NCBI GenBank assembly: GCA_001915545.1
Contig: MNQS01000150.1
Coordinates: forward strand, 1-9,084
Origin: Bacteroides sp. 43_108
GTDB taxonomy: Bacteria > Bacteroidota > Bacteroidia > Bacteroidales > Bacteroidaceae
Direction: 5' to 3'
Length of the DNA stretch: 9,084 bases
Positions 1 to 7,901 of the stretch are shown in pieces (position 1 is the first letter of the stretch; each line of letters opens with the position of its first letter). The translations under genes were made by a program, and so were the position numbers. A model generated the notes under the pieces. The model was not told where the DNA came from, did not search any database, and saw nothing but the letters and a program-made list of their open reading frames with translations.

Positions 1-24
1 TTTCGTTTTGCTTTCCATATTCAT
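1..24 (-). CDS. Possible start of another gene (first eight codons, partial)
   Basis: An ATG at 24 on the minus strand opens a frame reading MNMESKTK to the left edge. An internal ATG at the third codon is an alternative start. Eight codons are too few to identify a product. Spacing of 167 bases from the receptor stop and the common orientation make a next gene plausible, no more. Confidence 0.25.
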
Positions 25-191
25 ATTACCTTTAAGATATTGTATCTGCAAATAACTGTAATTAATAGTTTGAAAACTAATATATATAGTTAAATTATGT
101 TGCATGTACGCATTTTCTTTGTTTTGGGGCCTATCCAACATTGTTCAAACTCTTCTTTTGTGTATGTAAAGCGTTGTGATGCCTAGGCTGA
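25..191 (-). other. 167-base AT-rich gap after the last receptor gene
   Basis: It contains an 8-base palindrome GCCTAGGC (181-188) just past the receptor stop and a 5+5 dyad AGATA-TTG-TATCT (35-47). There is no U-tract terminator and no exact -7 element. TTATTTGC on the minus strand, just upstream of the dyad, has only the TTTG half of the consensus. Confidence 0.4.
35..47. promoter_or_regulatory. Dyad AGATA-TTG-TATCT before a possible next gene
   Basis: A perfect 5+5 inverted repeat with a 3-base centre, like sites 1 and 2 in geometry but with different arms. On the minus strand it reads AGATACAATATCT and shares GATACAAT with site 2. It ends 10 bases before the possible ATG at 24. It may be a diverged member of the same set or chance. 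Confidence 0.2.
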
Positions 192-2762
192 TTATAGATT
201 AAAACGTAATTTGCACATTATGCTGCGTGGACGCAAATGATAAATCTCCAAATATTTTGTCATATCTGTTTCTGATTGTTCAACGAAGGTGCGTGTGTTG
301 AAGAGGTTGCTTGCTTCAAGCGCAAACTCCGTCTTCTTCTTCGTGCGATATGTAAGCGAAAAGTCCATAAAGGCGTAGTTCTTCTGTCCCTGCATGTCGC
401 TGTTATAGGTATGCCGTGCTGTAACATTCATCATCAGACGGTTGCGGATGAATGAAGTGTTCATAGTCATATTTTGGTTAAATGTACGAATTACATTATT
501 ATAATCGGCTGACACTGATTGTGACAGTGTGTAACGGCAGTTATATCCAATTCGGATTGCATGGACTGGAGTAACAGACAAACTGCTGTTTATGGAAAAG
601 GTGTTGCAGTGGAAATCGGTAGCAACCGACTGGCGCAGGATTAAACTGTTGTTACGGGTATAGTTCACATTTGCCTCCAATCGTGACTTCATCCAGTCGA
701 ATCCTTTGCTTACGTTACCTGTCAGCGAATATGTGTCATCGTGGTGTGGCATATATTCTGCCTGCATGACGGTATGACCATTTTCGTCAATCGTTGTTCC
801 ATACATAATTTTGCTCCACGAATGTGAAATGTCACCCTGCATATAGACAAACAGGCTGCTCATAATGTCCTTGAAGGTGAGTTTTGCGTTCAGGGTAACA
901 GAAGATTCATCTGAAAGATTTGCCACATAGCGGCTTGTGGTGCGGTAATTCTCCATGATATATGATGTAACGAGCAAGTTCCATGGCGTCTGATACATGC
1001 CGTAGTTTCCTCCACATGACAATGTCCAGTTGTCATTTGCTTTCCATAAAAGTTTGAATGATGGAGAGAAGTGTGTTTGCAGCGCATTAACCTCATTCTT
1101 AACATCAGTATATGACAAAGCAAGCGGAAGGTTGAATGTCAGTCTGAACTCATTTTTTACATATCTTAATGTCGTTCCTAACTTAACCTCTGAATAAAGA
1201 TAGTCCATGTCGCCACAGTCGGTCACTGAGTTGTTCAACAAGGATTTCATCCCTACATAGTCGACATTTATTGCAGCTGTGGGTACAATGCTCCAACGAT
1301 GGCGTCGGATATCTTTCACCAAAGAGAATTTGTTCGATGTATTTATCCTCGTGATATCCACATCTTGACGAGCATCCATATCTCCGCTGACCGACAGAGC
1401 CTGGGGAGTGACCTGTATGGTATTCTTGCTCGTGAAATCAACTCCGTTCCCTCCTTCAGTGCGGTGTATCCAATGGGTATTATTCGTGAGTCCCAAGTTG
1501 CGGTTGTAAGCATGTTGTCGTATTGTTTCACTGCTTGTTTTCACAGTTCCGTTTGCCTCGCTCCATTGTCCCGACATATCAAGTGTGTTGCACAGATATT
1601 TTTTTACCGAATTTTCTTCGTATGAAAGTTGGATGCTGACATCATTAGTAGTGTGACGGGAAGACACATCCTCGCTGACGATACGTACATCACTACCCGG
1701 CAACAGATAAGTGGTCTGCTTGTATGAATTTTGTTTCTGTATATCATGATTGTACGAGAGGTTGTAGTGCAGTTGAGCCTTTTCATTCAATTTGCTTACG
1801 TTGTTTATATTGAGTGCATGTTCGTTGTTGCGCAACGTGTTGCCGACCGGCGATGAGCCGGGATAAAGGATATTGGTCAGGACTGTCGCCCCAAGCCCAC
1901 TGTTTCCATAGTACTGGGATGAGCGGTTCGCCCCCGTTCCAGTGTTGTCATTACCATAATATATTACATGTTGATGACGCTTATCAAAGTACATAAGGTT
2001 AGCTTCGCAGTTCCACATCATATCATCATCATAGCCAAGTCCTATACCAAAAGATTTTGTCCATACTGCCTTTGCTTTTTCTTTCAATTTTAGGTTGATG
2101 GCCGCCGACTCCGGAGGAACCTGATCCTGTATGGCTTTTATGTGCTCATGGTTCTCCAGAACCTGCACAGAGGCAACGTCCTCAGCCTTCAGCCCGTCGA
2201 TGGCAATTTTATAGCGTCCCTGCAGCACATCCATGTTTTCTATATAAAAATGGTTTATAGGTTCTCCCTGATACTTTATGAGCCCCTTATCAATTGTTAT
2301 GCCTGGAAGCTGTTTGAGCACATCGCCTATCGTGCGGTCATATTCCGTCATGTAGGCAGCCACCAAATAGTTGAGTGTGTCGCGGTTTCCCCACAACTTC
2401 TGTGCTTTTATCTGGACCTCGCTAAGTATAATGCTCTCTTCTTCTGCATTGAAGTTGATTGTTTGGCTGACGGCCTTGACCCTACGCACATCACGTTTTA
2501 CGTTGAATCCCGTTAAACATACAAGGAGTTCATCTTCTTCAACCATAAATTTCATTCTGTACCGTCCCTCTTTGTCTGTCATGCAGTATGCCGTTACAGA
2601 TGAATCTGAAGGAAGCAGCGCAGTCACAATGAGAGCCTCCACAGACTGGTCGTTGGTACTTGACACACGCCCTGCAATACATATAGAGTCTCTTATGTTT
2701 GTGGATGAAACATTGATAAATGTTACAATACATAGGAAAAGCAAAGGAAGTCTTTTTTTCAT
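192..2762 (-). CDS. TonB-dependent-receptor-like outer-membrane beta-barrel protein with carboxypeptidase-regulatory-like domain
   Basis: 856 residues. Signal peptide (about 1-21), a carboxypeptidase-regulatory-like domain (about 26-105, with DKEGRYRMKF), a plug-like domain (about 113-235) and a beta-barrel (about 236-856) ending LRPRSIMCKLRFNL. The plug shares landmark segments with the receptor at 3795-6521: GDVLKQLPGI, INHFYIENMDVLQGRY and DVASVQVLENH. The barrel is about 60 residues shorter in total and much more diverged, which fits different ligands. The ATG at 2762 overlaps the stop of the GLPGLI gene by four bases (ATGA), so translation is probably coupled. No SusD-like partner and no clear TonB box were seen. 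The sequence after the stop at 192 contains no evident terminator. The substrate cannot be inferred. Confidence 0.92.
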   Translation of the reverse strand: MKKRLPLLFLCIVTFINVSSTNIRDSICIAGRVSSTNDQSVEALIVTALLPSDSSVTAYCMTDKEGRYRMKFMVEEDELLVCLTGFNVKRDVRRVKAVSQTINFNAEEESIILSEVQIKAQKLWGNRDTLNYLVAAYMTEYDRTIGDVLKQLPGITIDKGLIKYQGEPINHFYIENMDVLQGRYKIAIDGLKAEDVASVQVLENHEHIKAIQDQVPPESAAINLKLKEKAKAVWTKSFGIGLGYDDDMMWNCEANLMYFDKRHQHVIYYGNDNTGTGANRSSQYYGNSGLGATVLTNILYPGSSPVGNTLRNNEHALNINNVSKLNEKAQLHYNLSYNHDIQKQNSYKQTTYLLPGSDVRIVSEDVSSRHTTNDVSIQLSYEENSVKKYLCNTLDMSGQWSEANGTVKTSSETIRQHAYNRNLGLTNNTHWIHRTEGGNGVDFTSKNTIQVTPQALSVSGDMDARQDVDITRINTSNKFSLVKDIRRHRWSIVPTAAINVDYVGMKSLLNNSVTDCGDMDYLYSEVKLGTTLRYVKNEFRLTFNLPLALSYTDVKNEVNALQTHFSPSFKLLWKANDNWTLSCGGNYGMYQTPWNLLVTSYIMENYRTTSRYVANLSDESSVTLNAKLTFKDIMSSLFVYMQGDISHSWSKIMYGTTIDENGHTVMQAEYMPHHDDTYSLTGNVSKGFDWMKSRLEANVNYTRNNSLILRQSVATDFHCNTFSINSSLSVTPVHAIRIGYNCRYTLSQSVSADYNNVIRTFNQNMTMNTSFIRNRLMMNVTARHTYNSDMQGQKNYAFMDFSLTYRTKKKTEFALEASNLFNTRTFVEQSETDMTKYLEIYHLRPRSIMCKLRFNL

Positions 2763-3571
2763 TTTAATTCTATAGGATAATATGGCTGTGCTTCATGTTC
2801 CATTCCATCGCCAAGATGATAGTTGATGCCGTAATCAGCAGCGTATGCTCCGTGATCCTTATGTAGCATAGCCTCCATTTTCAGTGCACGACTGCGTTTT
2901 ATTTCCCGTATCTGTTCGTCATATATCATGATGTCATTCGCCCCCTTCACATGTTTTATGCCGTTAGCAGTGAAACGGAACTCGTTCTTCGAGTCTGTCA
3001 CTTCGAGAATAAGTCCAGGCAACCCTTGGAACTTCCACGGACCGAAACTTAGCGGAATGTCAATCGTATACCAGGCTTCATATTCACGTCCGCGGAATTC
3101 GACTGTTGCACTTTGACACTTATATCCCATAACAGTTTTATGTTTGGAAGATATTTCCCATTCTAAATCAGGAACAGGTTCGACATATTGGTATATGCCC
3201 GCTGCGTCAAGATTTATTATTTGTGTCAACATGCCTGAACATGGATGGTTCATGAATGTTTCTCCTAACAGTGCATGTATGTTTGCAGGTTTAACCTTCC
3301 ACCTGTTTTTATCGCGGTTCATTATGAATTGGTTGACTATATCTTCACGTTCCTCCACAACATAGCTATGTGTCATTCCTTTTCCTATTTCGAGTAATAA
3401 AGTTGATTTCTCACGCCAATCATCCGAGTTCCATTGATTTGGATAATCGCATAATTGTTCCATTTCATAACTTACTATCATTTCGATAGGTCCAAGTGCT
3501 TTCATCTTTAAATTTTGCGAATTGACAAACATTGGGAAAAGTGCCAAGACGACAAATGTTGATATTTTCAT
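2759..3571 (-). CDS. GLPGLI family secreted protein
   Basis: A 270-residue protein carrying the exact family signature GLPGLI (183-188). The family block runs from about 147 to 193: VMGYKCQSATVEFRGREY, then AWYTIDIP, GPWKF and GLPGLILEV. The signal peptide is residues 1-18 or so (MKISTFVVLALFPMFVNS-Q). The C-terminus PYYPIELK is the family's typical ending. Function is unknown; it belongs to TIGR01200/Porph_ging. It shares the CQ-AT--FRGR----AW---DIP----GPWKF-GLPG pattern with the protein at 6677-7540 but is otherwise well diverged, so the two are paralogues rather than a recent copy. Its stop overlaps the start of the following receptor gene (ATGA, 2759-2762), which implies coupled translation and matched output. 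It is probably a periplasmic or surface partner of that receptor (inference). Confidence 0.95.
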   Translation of the reverse strand: MKISTFVVLALFPMFVNSQNLKMKALGPIEMIVSYEMEQLCDYPNQWNSDDWREKSTLLLEIGKGMTHSYVVEEREDIVNQFIMNRDKNRWKVKPANIHALLGETFMNHPCSGMLTQIINLDAAGIYQYVEPVPDLEWEISSKHKTVMGYKCQSATVEFRGREYEAWYTIDIPLSFGPWKFQGLPGLILEVTDSKNEFRFTANGIKHVKGANDIMIYDEQIREIKRSRALKMEAMLHKDHGAYAADYGINYHLGDGMEHEAQPYYPIELK

Positions 3572-3794
3572 ATTTGCAATAAAGATTTAAGTAAGTGATA
3601 AAATATTTTTATTCAACACGAGATATTAATGATTGTATCATGTTATTGAAATTTCTTCCTTGAGCGAAGACCTTAATTCCCACTATAGGCTTTACGAACA
3701 TAAGCCAGTTTTGTATGCTGATTTTGTTCCAACATAACGTAGTCTTTAAATCTTGACGTAAAAACAAGTAAGTTTTAAATGCGAATTTTTGTTG
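3572..3794 (-). other. 223-base gap between the two receptor modules
   Basis: No gene was found. Apart from dyad site 2 (3629-3641), it holds a weak GGCTT/AAGCC hairpin (3688-3706) and a weak AAAAC/GTTTT hairpin (3761-3776), neither convincing as a terminator. The stretch is AT-rich. The second module could have its own promoter here, but no good TAnnTTTG element is visible. Confidence 0.5.
3629..3641. promoter_or_regulatory. Operator-like dyad, site 2 (ATGAT-TGT-ATCAT)
   Basis: A perfect 5+5 inverted repeat with a 3-base centre in the gap before the second GLPGLI gene, 58 bases upstream of its ATG. The arms are identical to the core of site 1 at 7912-7926; only the centre differs. Downstream in minus-strand sense, both sites are followed by ATCT and, seven bases after it, a sequence ending TTG (ACTTTTG at site 1, CGTGTTG at site 2). 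The -7 match here is therefore poor, but the layout is similar. Confidence 0.4.
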
Positions 3795-6521
3795 TTACAA
3801 TAATTTGAATCTCACGCTTAATACGGCATTTCGAGGTCGCAGCTGCGATGTCTGTGTGAATATGTCCAGACCGCTGTAGCTTACCCTTGTATACTGCCTC
3901 TGGTCGAAGATGTTGTTGAGCCTTAGTTCAAGGTCTACGTGTTTCAGCTTTAGTTTGGCCGAGATGTCACCGAACCATGCGTGCCGGTTCTTTGCCGTCA
4001 GGTTGTTGTAGTTGTCTTCTGCCGCGAGAGTCAGAGTGAGTGTTTTGGTGGGATAGAAGCTCATGGAAAGCCTCTGTGTACTGTTGCGGACCTTGGTTGA
4101 AGCACTGCGGTTCTCATCTGTGTAGCTGTAGCTTTGGCTGAAACCGCATCCATAGACTATGCCTGCCCAATCGAATGGACTGAACGACAGACTGCCTCCA
4201 AGGCTTATCCATTGTGACTTGAACTTGTAGATACACTGTTCTATAAGGCGTTCGCTCTCTGAAAGACTGCAACTGCCGAAAATTTGGATTTTGGAATTGA
4301 GAAAGTCGAACCCCTTGCTGGCCTCGCCGTTGATGCTGTAGCTGTCTGCAATTGTTGGACGGTCAACAGCCTGGACAACGCTTGTAGCTCCTTCATAGCT
4401 GTATCCGTAAATCTGGTTGTCGCGGGTACGGCGGTAGTTGAAGCCGGCATTGGCAAAAACGGCATGGTAGGCATTGCGGTATCGTATAGAAGCATTGGCA
4501 CTATAGTTTTTCGTCTCAGAAAGTTGTTCGACATATGAACGTTGGAACGTACGGTAGTTCGACATTATGTAACCGCTATAGATGCCTCCGGGGTCACCTA
4601 CAGTTTTCGAATAATAGGCTCCTGCTGTGAGCCATAGGTCGCGGTTGAGATTCCATCTCATAGAGATTGAAGGAATGAATAGCAGATATGTGTAGCTGTT
4701 CTTGTCCTTTCTTATACGGTCGTCCAGTGTCTGATTGTAAAGTTCTATAGGCAAGCCGAGAGTGACGTCGAGCTTATTTGTCCCGTATTTGTAGCTTTGG
4801 CTTAAAGCAATGCAGTAAGTGTTGTACCACAAATCATTATTGGTTTGATTATTGCCTGTGGGCGGTGTGAAGCCGCTCAGGTCGGTCACGATGCCGTGCA
4901 TGTCGGCCGATGCCGTGATGCCGTAATTGAAACTGAAAGCGTTAGCCACCCGAATATTGTAATTGGTGTTGAAGCGGCCTGCAATGTGGTGTGAGGCCAC
5001 GTCCTGACAGTATGCCGTAGACGTGCCTTGAACAAGAGAGTCTACGTTGACGGCAAGAGTGTTCGGACGATGTGCATAACCGGCCGAGAAGTGGAGATTG
5101 AAGGTGTTCTTGCCTATGTCGCGTATGGTGTTGAACGTGTTCGAGACGGAGAACTCCGGTCGGTCGAAATGTTGTCGGATACGTTCGTTGCCATAGTTCA
5201 TAGGACTGTTTCCCGTACGTTCTGATGACATTAGTCCGTCCACGTGGTCGCTGTTCCAGTTGGTGTCGAATTTCAGCACGTCTGCAATGAAACCGTTCTG
5301 TGAATTCCAGTTGTAGCGGGCCTGAATGTTCAGGTTGTTCACCTTTGTCTCGCTGGCCATGGTCTCTGTTGTTTGAAGTCTTTGGTCATTGCTGATGAAA
5401 CGGTCGTCGATGCTGTTGCCCTCGCGGCGTATGCGGTCGTTGTAGTAGGTGATGTTCACCCCGAGTTCAGTGTCCTTGTTGAGCTTCTCCAGATGGTTCA
5501 TGGTCAGAATGTGAGAGTGGTTGTCGAAAGTTCGATTCTGGGGAAGACCTGAGCCGTTGGGCAGTATGACGTTCGTTGGGCAGAAGGGATAGAGGCCGAC
5601 ACTGTTGATGCTGAAGTAATGCTCTTTCAGCTCTTTAGATATGTCATCCCCCGTGTTGTTGCCTTTGTAGAGCGTCATGTTCTGACGTTTTTTTGCAAAG
5701 TACATTCCAACAACCTCTGCTGTCCAAAGCGGATTTTGACCGATAGTGCTTGTGCCGTTGTCCAACGATTTGGCTCCGATTCTCCAGTCGCCCGCCTGTT
5801 GTAATCCGCCGCCTATCATCATATTTATTGCCACTGTACCCTTGGCCGCGTCCTTCAGTTTCAGGTTGATGGCAACATCGTCAGATAGTTCCTTTCTCTG
5901 AAGCATTTTGACAGGCTGATGGTTTTCCAGCACCTGCACCGCCGCCACGTCCGAGGCGTTGATGTTGTTCGTAGCCAGTCCGTAGCGGCCTTGAAGCAGA
6001 TCCATTTCCTCCACGTAGAACCTGTTGATGGCTTTACCGTTGTACTTGATGGCACCGCTCTGCGTCACCTCTATGCCAGGCATACGTTTCAGAACATCGC
6101 CGATGACACGGTCTTCCTGTTGCTGATAAGCACCGACGAGATAGCTCAGCGTATCGCCGTTTTGACGAATTTTCTGAGCACGAATGTCGATTTCTTTCAG
6201 CTGTACCGACTTTGCATTGACGAGAAAATTTAGCTGTTGAGTGCGGTTCTCCACTATTTTCACATGGTTGCCGATGGCCAGACCTGATGCCGTGACGGCA
6301 ACTGAGTCCGCCTGTGCGGTGAACTCCACTCTGTAGTGCCCTTTTGGGTCTGTATCTGCGAAACCCAAGATGTTGCCTGTTCCTTTCGGGGCAACGGTAA
6401 CATAGGCTTCCACAGAATTGCCTTGTGCATCAAGCACTGTGCCCTCGATGACAGTCTGAGCTTTCAATAAGCTGGAAGCAGAAATTAAAAAAAGAATGAC
6501 AGTGTGAATTCGATTCTTCAT
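3795..6521 (-). CDS. TonB-dependent-receptor-like outer-membrane beta-barrel protein with carboxypeptidase-regulatory-like domain
   Basis: 908 residues. In order: signal peptide (1-21, ending LLKA-Q), a carboxypeptidase-regulatory-like/Ig-like domain (about 24-97, with GTVLDAQGNSVEAYVTV and DPKGHYRVEF), a plug-like domain (about 108-226, with GDVLKRMPGI, LQGRYG and VQVLENHQPVK), then a long beta-barrel (about 227-908) of alternating strands ending in the C-terminal strand RPRNAVLSVRFKLL. This is the domain order of Bacteroidota TonB-dependent receptors that take up or bind substrates at the outer membrane. I see no obvious TonB box and no SusD-type lipoprotein partner nearby, which argues against an ordinary glycan locus. 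It follows a GLPGLI gene and is paralogous to the receptor at 192-2762, with the same plug signatures. The substrate is unknown. No Shine-Dalgarno sequence precedes the ATG at 6521, as is normal in this phylum. Confidence 0.92.
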   Translation of the reverse strand: MKNRIHTVILFLISASSLLKAQTVIEGTVLDAQGNSVEAYVTVAPKGTGNILGFADTDPKGHYRVEFTAQADSVAVTASGLAIGNHVKIVENRTQQLNFLVNAKSVQLKEIDIRAQKIRQNGDTLSYLVGAYQQQEDRVIGDVLKRMPGIEVTQSGAIKYNGKAINRFYVEEMDLLQGRYGLATNNINASDVAAVQVLENHQPVKMLQRKELSDDVAINLKLKDAAKGTVAINMMIGGGLQQAGDWRIGAKSLDNGTSTIGQNPLWTAEVVGMYFAKKRQNMTLYKGNNTGDDISKELKEHYFSINSVGLYPFCPTNVILPNGSGLPQNRTFDNHSHILTMNHLEKLNKDTELGVNITYYNDRIRREGNSIDDRFISNDQRLQTTETMASETKVNNLNIQARYNWNSQNGFIADVLKFDTNWNSDHVDGLMSSERTGNSPMNYGNERIRQHFDRPEFSVSNTFNTIRDIGKNTFNLHFSAGYAHRPNTLAVNVDSLVQGTSTAYCQDVASHHIAGRFNTNYNIRVANAFSFNYGITASADMHGIVTDLSGFTPPTGNNQTNNDLWYNTYCIALSQSYKYGTNKLDVTLGLPIELYNQTLDDRIRKDKNSYTYLLFIPSISMRWNLNRDLWLTAGAYYSKTVGDPGGIYSGYIMSNYRTFQRSYVEQLSETKNYSANASIRYRNAYHAVFANAGFNYRRTRDNQIYGYSYEGATSVVQAVDRPTIADSYSINGEASKGFDFLNSKIQIFGSCSLSESERLIEQCIYKFKSQWISLGGSLSFSPFDWAGIVYGCGFSQSYSYTDENRSASTKVRNSTQRLSMSFYPTKTLTLTLAAEDNYNNLTAKNRHAWFGDISAKLKLKHVDLELRLNNIFDQRQYTRVSYSGLDIFTQTSQLRPRNAVLSVRFKLL

Positions 6522-6676
6522 TGGCTGTTATTTAAATCTAAATGGAGTGGCAAGCTGCATCTTCGAACGTACAGCCTTACCTTTTAACTTTGCAGACTGT
6601 GTTGCCGGCAATCAGCAAAGCCGCTGAAAATTAGATAATGATGCTTTTTCTATTTTGGTCGGTTATGTAATATGTC
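6522..6676 (-). other. 155-base spacer between GLPGLI gene and receptor gene
   Basis: No gene and no -7 element matching TAnnTTTG were found. It contains a short TCAGC/GCTGA hairpin (6612-6627) and a 10-base palindrome TTGCCGGCAA (6602-6611), but no U-tract follows either. The receptor is probably cotranscribed with the GLPGLI gene. Unlike the second module, the two genes are not translationally coupled. Confidence 0.5.
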
Positions 6677-7540
6677 TTATTCTTTTTCTAAAGGTTCAAA
6701 GGCTTTCTTTGGGGGTGTACCTCTACCTTCTAAGCTGATCCAACCAATGGCATTCCAGTAGTCGCTGTTGTATTTTTTCTGTCGTTGCCAAACGCTCTTT
6801 CGGGTGGACTTTGGGTATAATTTATCTGGATACTGTGAGATTATGAATGTACCGCTTTCAATGGCCACAGCCTCCCAAACATAGATTTTCTGTACATCAT
6901 AGACTTTAAGGATACAGCCCGGCAGTCCTCCGAATTTCCACGGTCCGCCCTTGATTGGTATATCCTTGGCAAACCATGCTACAAAATCACGTCCACGGAA
7001 GTGGCATGTCGCTTTCTGACATATATGTCCAAGAATGTTCTGCTGCTCACCTGAAAGCGTCCATTTCATCAGAGGCCACGGCTCTGTATACTTGCTGTTT
7101 TCGCGTTCGGCCAAAAAGGGAAAACAGGCGTACTCCGTCAGTTTATTGCCACGTATTATGTAGTCCGAATACACCAGTTCGCTCCAGTGATTTTGGTGCT
7201 CCTTTTGGCCTCCAATCCAGAAACTCATCGGAACGTTTCCTGTGAACTTGTTTTCCCTTTTCCACTGGATTGCTTTTTGGTCGGATATAGCAAGAAATTC
7301 ACTGCTGTATTTCTTTATCCGTTTGCCAACTTCCAACTTTCCGAGATCAATGTAAGTATCTTCATTCTTGATATCCTTAGCGTTGAGTGCATAGAGAATA
7401 CGTAATTTAGCAGTGTCAATGCCGGCACGTTGATTGTAACCGCGCTTCTCACGGACTGGTGCGCGCCCGTTCTGCTTTGGCTGTGCAATAATCAGATTAG
7501 GACAAAGTGTAATGATTAACAATAATGCGAGCTTTTTCAT
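6677..7540 (-). CDS. GLPGLI family secreted protein (GLPGCI variant)
   Basis: A 287-residue exported protein of the GLPGLI family (TIGR01200, Porph_ging), whose function is unknown. I chose the start at 7540 because it gives a clean signal peptide (MKKLALLLII... with cleavage near IIA-Q, residues 19-20). The same frame stays open to a Met at 7663, but that would bury the signal peptide under 41 basic residues. The family block runs from about 169 to 214: ILGHICQKATCHFRGRDF, then AWFAKDIP, GPWKF and GLPGCI (205-210). The usual Leu of GLPGLI is Cys209 here. The C-terminus FEPLEKE resembles the family's usual Asn-Pro-Leu/Ile-Glu ending. The N-terminal part (21-45) is basic and less conserved. 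It is the first gene after the long leader and lies 155 bases upstream of its receptor partner. It probably acts in the periplasm or at the outer membrane with that receptor (inference from recurrent pairing). Confidence 0.9.
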   Translation of the reverse strand: MKKLALLLIITLCPNLIIAQPKQNGRAPVREKRGYNQRAGIDTAKLRILYALNAKDIKNEDTYIDLGKLEVGKRIKKYSSEFLAISDQKAIQWKRENKFTGNVPMSFWIGGQKEHQNHWSELVYSDYIIRGNKLTEYACFPFLAERENSKYTEPWPLMKWTLSGEQQNILGHICQKATCHFRGRDFVAWFAKDIPIKGGPWKFGGLPGCILKVYDVQKIYVWEAVAIESGTFIISQYPDKLYPKSTRKSVWQRQKKYNSDYWNAIGWISLEGRGTPPKKAFEPLEKE

Positions 7541-7543
7541 AAT

Positions 7544-7557
7544 ATTCTGTTTAGAAT
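7544..7557 (-). promoter_or_regulatory. Small hairpin three bases before the GLPGLI start codon
   Basis: ATTCT-AAAC-AGAAT on the minus strand forms a 5-bp stem with a 4-base loop that ends three bases before the ATG at 7540. Placed there it could slow translation initiation. It is short and A-U rich, so chance is a fair alternative. Confidence 0.25.
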
Positions 7558-7689
7558 GGTACTTTACATTTTTCATTGAAAAACTTTTGTTTCTTCTGTA
7601 TTTTCTCATGTGTTGCTGATTAAGGTTCTTAAAATTTAAAAATGAAAGGGCTTGCCGTTGCAATGTGTCTTTTTGTGAGACACCATCAC

Positions 7690-7737
7690 AACAGTATGTA
7701 AATAGATAATAGACCAGCTATAGGACGACATACTGTC
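7690..7737 (-). promoter_or_regulatory. Leader hairpin B (9-bp perfect stem plus G-U, 28-nt loop)
   Basis: ACAGTATGT at 7691-7699 is the exact reverse complement of ACATACTGT at 7728-7736. The next outward pair (7690/7737) is G-U in minus-strand RNA but a mismatch on the other strand. The loop holds a small ATAG/CTAT hairpin. It could be an RNA element of the GLPGLI leader or a wide operator. A 9-base inverted repeat in a region this size can also arise by chance. Confidence 0.4.
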
Positions 7738-7765
7738 TTCCTACTATGGTTCGTAAGAGCATTGG

Positions 7766-7797
7766 AATCACAAGCACCAATAATATTGCTTGTAATT
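7766..7797 (-). promoter_or_regulatory. Leader hairpin A (11-bp stem, 10-nt loop)
   Basis: Arms 7766-7776 and 7787-7797 pair at 10 of 11 positions as DNA. The one mismatch (C7769/A7794) becomes a G-U wobble in minus-strand RNA, so the stem is complete only on the strand expected to be transcribed. The loop is 7777-7786. A central CCAAT (7777-7781) could instead pair with either flanking ATTGG (7761-7765 or 7795-7799), so alternative folds exist. No U-tract follows, so it is not a terminator. Confidence 0.4.
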
Positions 7798-7901
7798 GGG
7801 GTTCATATAGTCATTGCTTATGCCATCTGATTTTACATAGGCGTTTCGGCTATAAAATGTTTTCCATATTTAATAAAAGAGAATGGTTGTTCCCCCTTCT
7901 A

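Noticed and set aside
181..188. GCCTAGGC palindrome just after the last receptor stop
   Set aside because: Eight bases with no loop cannot form a hairpin and there is no U-tract. A palindrome this short is expected by chance.
2142..2775. Plus-strand open frames opposite the receptor plug region (similar ones at 5919-6233 and 1299-1625)
   Set aside because: These are shadows of the receptor genes. The same kind of shadow appears at equivalent positions in both paralogues because the coding strand is conserved, not because the antisense frame is.
3688..3776. Possible intrinsic terminators after the 908-residue receptor gene
   Set aside because: GGCTT/AAGCC (3688-3706) has no U-tract, and AAAAC/GTTTT (3761-3776) is only five mostly A-U pairs. 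Neither is convincing.
6602..6627. TTGCCGGCAA palindrome and TCAGC/GCTGA hairpin as a terminator
   Set aside because: No run of T follows on the minus strand, and stopping here would separate the GLPGLI gene from its receptor.
7541..7663. Upstream start (Met at 7663, or 7576) for the first GLPGLI protein
   Set aside because: It would place 41 (or 12) mostly basic residues before a textbook signal peptide that begins exactly at the Met encoded at 7540.
7691..7736. Invertible promoter flanked by inverted repeats, as in Bacteroides phase variation
   Set aside because: The 9-base arms and 28-base interior are too short for known invertible switches, and no recombinase gene is visible.
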